Below are positions 59,673 to 64,000 of a DNA stretch of 64,000 bases, piece after piece (positions within the stretch are counted from its first letter, which is position 1; each line of letters starts with the position of its first letter). The notes under the pieces are model-generated. The model was not told the origin of the DNA, ran no database searches, and worked only from the letters and a program-made list of their open reading frames with translations. This DNA is from Lewinellaceae bacterium (GTDB taxonomy: Bacteria > Bacteroidota > Bacteroidia > Chitinophagales > Saprospiraceae). A program made the translations under genes and the position numbers. The DNA is taken from assembly GCA_020636375.1 (NCBI GenBank), contig JACJXZ010000026.1, forward strand, positions 13,848 to 77,847, given 5' to 3'.

Positions 59673-61736
59673 CTATTGTTCCTCCACCCTCCCCGCCAAA
59701 TCCAGCAAAAACGCGTACTGCAGGGCAGTCTCCTTATACTGCCGGTAGCGCCCGGAGGCGCCGCTGTGGCCCGCCTCCATATTGGTGTGTAGCAGCAGGG
59801 GGTTGCTGTCCGTTTTCATAACCCGGAGCTTGGCCACCCATTTGGCGGGTTCCCAGTATTGCACCTGGGAATCGTGCAGGCCGGTGGTGACCAGCATGGG
59901 GGGGTAGTCTTTGGTTTCGACGTTGTCGTAAGGGGAGTAGGATTTGATGTAATCGTAGTGCGTTTTGTCATTGGGGTTGCCCCATTCGTCGTATTCGCCG
60001 GTAGTGAGGGGGATGCTGTCGTCGAGCATGGTGGTCACCACGTCGACGAACGGCACAGCAGCTACGATTCCCCGCCACAGGCCGGGGCGCATGTTCGCGA
60101 TGGCGCCCATCAGCAGGCCGCCGGCGCTGCCGCCCATGGCGAAGAGTTTTTCCGGGCTGGTGTACCGGTTGGCGACTAGGTGTTCGGCGCAATCGATAAA
60201 ATCGGTGAAGGTGTTCTTTTTCTTCAGCAGTTTGCCGTCCTCATACCAGTATCGCCCCATTTCCTCTCCGCCGCGGATATGGGCGATGGCGAAGGCGAAG
60301 CCCCGGTCGAGCAGGCTGAGGCGCACCGAGCTGAAGTAAGGCTCCATGCTGTGGCCGTAGGAACCGTAGCCGTACAAGAGCAGGGGCTGGCTGCCGTCCT
60401 TTGCAAAGCCCTTTCGGTAGACCAGCGAGATGGGGACCCGGACGCCGTCCCGGGCCGTAGCGTAGAGCCGTTCCGAATGATAGTTTTCCGGTTTGAAATC
60501 GCCGACCACCTCCTGCTGTTTGAGCATTTTCAGCTCCCTGGTTTTCATGTTGTAGTCGTAGGTCGTATTGGGCGTAGTGAGCGACATGTACCCGATGCGC
60601 AGCCAGTCGGTGTCGAAATCGGGGTTGATGGAGACGTAGGCCATGTATGCCTCTTCGCCGAAATCGATATAATGGCCGTCTCCTTTCCACTGGCGGATCC
60701 GAAGTTGGGTGATGCCGTTGCGGCGTTCGGAAAGCACGAGGAAGTCCTCAAACAGGTCCATGTCTTCCAGCAGCACGTCTTCCCGGTGGGGGATGAGTTC
60801 TTTCCAGTTTTCTTTGGCGGCGTTATTTTCATCCGCCACCATCAAGCGGAAGTTGCGGGCATTGAGGTTGGTGCGGATGTAGAATTTGTCGTGGTGGTGG
60901 GCGATGCTGTACTCCAGGCCCCGTTCGCGGGGCTGGATCACGCGGAACTCCCCCTCGGGCGTATCGGCGTTGAGGACCCGGTACTCCTGGCTCAGCGTGG
61001 AGTAAGAGCCGAGGATGATGTACTTTTTGGATTTTGACTTGTACACTAAAGCCCGGTAGGTGGAGTCCTCTTCGTGAAATACCTCCACGTCTTCCTCAGC
61101 CGGGGTGCCCAACACGTGCCGGAAAACCTTATAAGAACGAAGCGTGACGGGGTCTTTCACGGCGTAAAAGATGGTTTTGTTGTCGTTTGCCCAATAAGCG
61201 GCGCCGGAGGTGCCGGGAATGGTGTCTTCCAGCATTTCGCCGGTTTCCAGGTTTTTGAAGCGCAGCGTGTAAATCCGGCGGCTTACGGTGTCTTCGCCAA
61301 ACACCAGCAGTTTGTTATCCGGGCTGACGCTTCGCCCCCCGATGTGGTAATAGCTGTGGGGTTTGGCCAGCTCGTTTTCATCGAGGATGATCTCTTCATC
61401 CGCTTCCAGGCTGCCTTTTTTGCGGGAGTAAATGGGGTGTTCTTTGCCTTTTTCGTATCGTGCGATGTAAAAATAGCCGTTGTCCTTATAGGGGACGGAT
61501 TCCTCGTCCGGCTTGAGGCGGGCGATGATTTCCTGGTAGAGCTTTTCCTGAAACGGTTTCAGGTGGGCCATCATCTTTCCGGTGTATTCGTTTTCCGCAT
61601 GGAGATACCGGATCACCTCCTCGTTTTCCCTTTCGTTAAGCCAGTAGTAATCGTCGATGCGCGTATCGCCGTGTTTGGTGAGCGCTTTGGGTTTTTTAGC
61701 TGCGCGGGGAGCTTCCAGTCCTGGGTGGTTTTGCAT
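59673..61736 (-). CDS. ptrB: S9 prolyl-oligopeptidase family, oligopeptidase B-like
   Basis: A 687-residue serine peptidase. An N-terminal seven-bladed propeller domain (from DTRIDDYYWLNERENEEVI) limits access to the alpha/beta-hydrolase domain. Catalytic Ser in FAMGGSAGGLLMGA, Asp in TTGLHDSQVQYWEP, His in MEAGHSGASGR. The pattern RGGEEMGRYWYEDGK fits oligopeptidase B, which cuts short peptides after basic residues. I start at ATG 61736; a TTG at 61763 is in frame. No signal peptide, so it is cytoplasmic. Confidence 0.9.
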   Translation of the reverse strand: MQNHPGLEAPRAAKKPKALTKHGDTRIDDYYWLNERENEEVIRYLHAENEYTGKMMAHLKPFQEKLYQEIIARLKPDEESVPYKDNGYFYIARYEKGKEHPIYSRKKGSLEADEEIILDENELAKPHSYYHIGGRSVSPDNKLLVFGEDTVSRRIYTLRFKNLETGEMLEDTIPGTSGAAYWANDNKTIFYAVKDPVTLRSYKVFRHVLGTPAEEDVEVFHEEDSTYRALVYKSKSKKYIILGSYSTLSQEYRVLNADTPEGEFRVIQPRERGLEYSIAHHHDKFYIRTNLNARNFRLMVADENNAAKENWKELIPHREDVLLEDMDLFEDFLVLSERRNGITQLRIRQWKGDGHYIDFGEEAYMAYVSINPDFDTDWLRIGYMSLTTPNTTYDYNMKTRELKMLKQQEVVGDFKPENYHSERLYATARDGVRVPISLVYRKGFAKDGSQPLLLYGYGSYGHSMEPYFSSVRLSLLDRGFAFAIAHIRGGEEMGRYWYEDGKLLKKKNTFTDFIDCAEHLVANRYTSPEKLFAMGGSAGGLLMGAIANMRPGLWRGIVAAVPFVDVVTTMLDDSIPLTTGEYDEWGNPNDKTHYDYIKSYSPYDNVETKDYPPMLVTTGLHDSQVQYWEPAKWVAKLRVMKTDSNPLLLHTNMEAGHSGASGRYRQYKETALQYAFLLDLAGRVEEQ

Positions 61737-61806
61737 CTTTTGGCCGTTTTTAATATCCTCCAAACCAGCATCTAATTGGTTCGGAGGGCGAATTTAGTCA
61801 TTTTTT

Positions 61807-61937
61807 GTAACTATTTAGGTGAGCCTGATGCCTTTGCCACGAAGACTCCAAGACACCAAGATTGCACAAAGCCTTGGTGCGATCTTGGTGTCTTGGAGTC
61901 TTCGTGGCTAAAAAGCGGAGGGCTGCTAAACAGTTGC
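61807..61937. mobile_element. MITE-like element A, copy 4, with 8-bp target duplication
   Basis: A 131-bp copy with ends GTAACTATTTAG (61807) and CTAAACAGTTGC (61926) and a central palindrome GCCACGAAGACTCCAAGACA / TGTCTTGGAGTCTTCGTGGC. The perfect direct repeat CATTTTTT flanks it (61799-61806 and 61938-61945). It fills much of the gap between the divergent oligopeptidase and MATE genes. Confidence 0.85.
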
Positions 61938-62097
61938 CATTTTTTGAGGTTTAAGAACACTTGCCTGGCTGATTTGCCGCGGCAAAACCCGGCCGGGGCA
62001 GGATGTGCTGCCATCGGCGGTTTGCCGGAGAAGAAAACCCGGCCTTCGCCAGTATTAATGTCATTAGCTCAAACGAAAGTGCTACATTTGCGCTGCC

Positions 62098-63435
62098 ATG
62101 CGCCTTCGAACCTCATACCGGCAAATTCTTTCCATTTCTGCCCCCATCATGTTGGGCAGTGCTGCGCAGAACGTCATCGCGCTGAGTGACAGTGTTTTCC
62201 TGTACCACCTCAGTCAGGAGGACTTTGCCAGCATCGGTTTTGTCGGCGTTTTTTACCTGGTGGTCGCCGCCATTGGATACGGGTTTTCCCGGGGCGGCCA
62301 GATCATGATCGCCCGCCGGGCAGGGGAGGAGAACCTGCAGGAAGTAGGCCGCACGTTCTACTCCATGGTTTATTTCGAGTTCGGGCTGGCTGTGGTGATG
62401 TTCCTTTTCATGGAGTATGGCTGTTATTATTTTTTCAGCCTGATCGTCGATTCCGACGTCGTTTTCTACAAGAGCCTGGAGTACCTGGAGACCCGGTCCT
62501 GGGGCGTTTTCTTCAGCTATACCGGGGTGGCGATCATTGCGTTGTATACCGGGGTGGCCCGCACTTCTTTTATCATCGTCGATACGGTCATACTGGGAGT
62601 AGTCAATATCGCGCTGGATTACGGGCTGATCTTCGGCCACTGGGGGTTGCCGGCCATGGGCATTGCCGGGGCGGGGCTGGCCAGCACCATTGCCGAGATC
62701 GTCGCCTTTGTCGTATTTTTCCTATATATCCTTTCCGACCGCACCGCCCGTTCTTATCACTTGTTCCGGCTGCCAAAGATCGACCTTAAGCTCATCCGCC
62801 AGCAGTACAGCCTCTCCCTTCCGATCGTAGCCCAGGCGTTTGTCGGGCTGGGCAGTTGGTTCGTGTTTTTCGGGATCGTCGAAAACCTGGGAGAGCACGA
62901 ACTGGCCATCACCAACCTGGTGAGGATGGTCTATCTGGTGCTCTCGATCCCGACCTGGGGGTTTGCCTCCGGGGTCAATACGCTGGTCAGCCATTTTATT
63001 GGCCAGCAGAAACGGCAGGCAGTGGTGCCCATCATCTGGAAAACAGCCAAGATCGCCTGGTTTACTACTATGCTGATCACGATCCCGGTCGTGCTCTTTC
63101 CTCAAAAAATCCTCTATCCTCTGCTGGGTTCGGAGGACATGTCCCTGATCACAGATTCCCAGCCTATCCTGTATGTGCTGGTGGGAATACTCACGCTGTT
63201 CTCCATCGGCAGCGTTTTCTTCAACGGCCTGGCAGGCACCGGGGCTACCTACTACGGGTTGAAAATACAGACCTGGTGCGCCCTGGGTTACCTGGCCTAC
63301 ATTTATGTGGAAGTAAATTTCACGAACGGCGGGCTGCCCTGGGCCTGGGCGGCCGAGATTTTCTACTGGATAGTGATGCTGGCCCTGACGCTGTGGTACC
63401 TGAGGTCAAAAGATTGGCATGGGCTGCGGGTGTAA
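62098..63435 (+). CDS. MATE-family efflux transporter
   Basis: A 445-residue inner-membrane protein with about 12 helices in two halves. The first half opens with ILSISAPIMLGSAAQNVIAL and the second with YSLSLPIVAQAFVGLGSWFV, the paired starts seen in MATE transporters. Further marks are PAMGIAGAGLASTIAEI and GLAGTGATYYGLKIQ. It probably exports drugs or metabolites using a Na+ or H+ gradient. The ATG at 62098 fits the family start. Confidence 0.88.
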   Translation: MRLRTSYRQILSISAPIMLGSAAQNVIALSDSVFLYHLSQEDFASIGFVGVFYLVVAAIGYGFSRGGQIMIARRAGEENLQEVGRTFYSMVYFEFGLAVVMFLFMEYGCYYFFSLIVDSDVVFYKSLEYLETRSWGVFFSYTGVAIIALYTGVARTSFIIVDTVILGVVNIALDYGLIFGHWGLPAMGIAGAGLASTIAEIVAFVVFFLYILSDRTARSYHLFRLPKIDLKLIRQQYSLSLPIVAQAFVGLGSWFVFFGIVENLGEHELAITNLVRMVYLVLSIPTWGFASGVNTLVSHFIGQQKRQAVVPIIWKTAKIAWFTTMLITIPVVLFPQKILYPLLGSEDMSLITDSQPILYVLVGILTLFSIGSVFFNGLAGTGATYYGLKIQTWCALGYLAYIYVEVNFTNGGLPWAWAAEIFYWIVMLALTLWYLRSKDWHGLRV

Positions 63436-63513
63436 ACGATGCTTTGTTTTTGGCCGTCGGCAGCGTGGGGATAAATTCTGTTTCCTTCGGCCACGGCAGA
63501 TAATCAGGCAGGC

Positions 63514-63566
63514 TATTGAAAAAACGGGCCGGAAAGCTGCAGGAAAGAAAGCCCGTTTTTTCAATA
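63514..63566. terminator. Bidirectional terminator between MATE and Hsp15 genes
   Basis: Perfect 16-bp arms TATTGAAAAAACGGGC (63514-63529) and GCCCGTTTTTTCAATA (63551-63566). The stem's G/C end next to A/T runs gives a U-tract on both strands, fitting two convergent genes. Confidence 0.88.
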
Positions 63567-63572
63567 TAAAGC

Positions 63573-63968
63573 TTAAAATCGATCTTTTTTGAAACGCTCA
63601 ATGTCCCGGCGCTCGCGTTTGGTGGGCCGGCCGGCACCCTTTTCGCGCTTTTCTACCCCAGCTTTGCCAATATACCATTCCTGGTATTTATTCAGCTCCT
63701 CTTCGGGGGTGAGGTCTTCATAACAGGTTTGCGCAATGGGCGCGCCCACCCGCTTCTCGATAAGGTCCACGACTTTGTACTGGAAGTTGAATCCATTTTT
63801 TCGGACTTCCAGCATGTCCCCGCGCTGGATCGTTTGGGAAGCCTTGACCAGGTTACCGTCCATCTTGACCTTCCCGGACTTGCAGGCGTCCGTAGCAATC
63901 GTCCTCGATTTGAAAATCCGGACGCTCCATAGCCATTTGTCTACTCTTACCTTGTCTAAATTGCTCAT
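63573..63968 (-). CDS. hslR: Hsp15-like S4-domain RNA-binding protein
   Basis: A 131-residue protein. The S4 RNA-binding domain is at the start: VRVDKWLWSVRIFKSRTIAT, then CKSGKVKMDGNLVKASQTI and RGDMLEVRK. The C-terminus is basic (EKGAGRPTKRERRDIERFKK), typical of Hsp15, which rescues stalled 50S subunits that still carry peptidyl-tRNA. Length matches the family. The start at 63968 (MSNLDKVRVDKWLW) lies 32 bp from the window edge. Confidence 0.9.
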   Translation of the reverse strand: MSNLDKVRVDKWLWSVRIFKSRTIATDACKSGKVKMDGNLVKASQTIQRGDMLEVRKNGFNFQYKVVDLIEKRVGAPIAQTCYEDLTPEEELNKYQEWYIGKAGVEKREKGAGRPTKRERRDIERFKKDRF

Positions 63969-64000
63969 ATAGCTTTTTTTCCCCCATCTTCCCCATCTCC

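Overview
The window looks like a chromosomal piece of a fairly high-GC member of the Bacteroidota, most likely a Saprospiria-type marine heterotroph (inference from gene content; no rRNA or tRNA gene was seen). The signs are four secreted proteins with type IX secretion (T9SS) C-terminal sorting domains, a PD40/OmpA-type envelope protein, WG-repeat and DUF285 proteins, an S46 dipeptidyl-peptidase, no visible Shine-Dalgarno sequences, and many intergenic palindromes.

Layout. 1-6.8 kb: an edge-truncated TPR/PD40 envelope protein, a CcoI/FixI-type copper ATPase and a secreted sialidase-like repeat protein. 7.2-14.1 kb: a tight three-gene operon coding for a cytoplasmic effector-associated-like domain tethered to a membrane segment, a very long secreted WG-repeat protein and a CpcT/CpeT-type lipoprotein. 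14-33.6 kb: mostly housekeeping genes (sterol-desaturase-like hydroxylase, DoxX, divergent Nramp, TPR protein, LpxL-type acyltransferase, secreted metallopeptidase, PfkA, N-acetylglucosamine kinase, aspartate aminotransferase, GT39-like/TPR protein, methyltransferase, acyl-CoA carboxylase beta, RNase D). 43.1-64 kb: MltG, PanB, a lipoprotein, DnaK, a DUF285 surface protein, an S46 peptidase, NhaC, an FG-GAP protein, oligopeptidase B, MATE and Hsp15.

The outstanding region is an accessory island between RNase D and MltG (33.6-43.1 kb). It holds a complete diversity-generating retroelement (DGR): a reverse transcriptase with an overlapping HRDC accessory gene, a 140-bp template repeat (TR, 38186-38325), and two 140-bp variable repeats (VR1 36126-36265, VR2 42687-42826) at the 3' ends of two formylglycine-generating-enzyme/C-type-lectin-fold genes. 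Aligned by eye, VR1 differs from TR at 14 positions and VR2 at 17. Every difference falls on a TR adenine, and none falls on the 109 other positions. A 13-bp perfect hairpin follows each VR, and the two hairpins differ by a compensated base pair.

One variable gene is the last gene of an operon with an LRR-Roc-COR GTPase carrying a C-terminal CHAT caspase-like protease domain, and a small protein with a winged-helix-like C-terminus. The variable proteins have no signal peptide. I infer a cytoplasmic, hypermutable sensor coupled to a ROCO-CHAT death or defence effector, that is, an adaptive-receptor-like conflict system. The island also carries a remnant of a third variable-protein gene and a small toxin/immunity-like pair.

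The gaps hold several families of MITE-like palindromes. Three copies, from two families, are flanked by perfect 8-bp target-site duplications.
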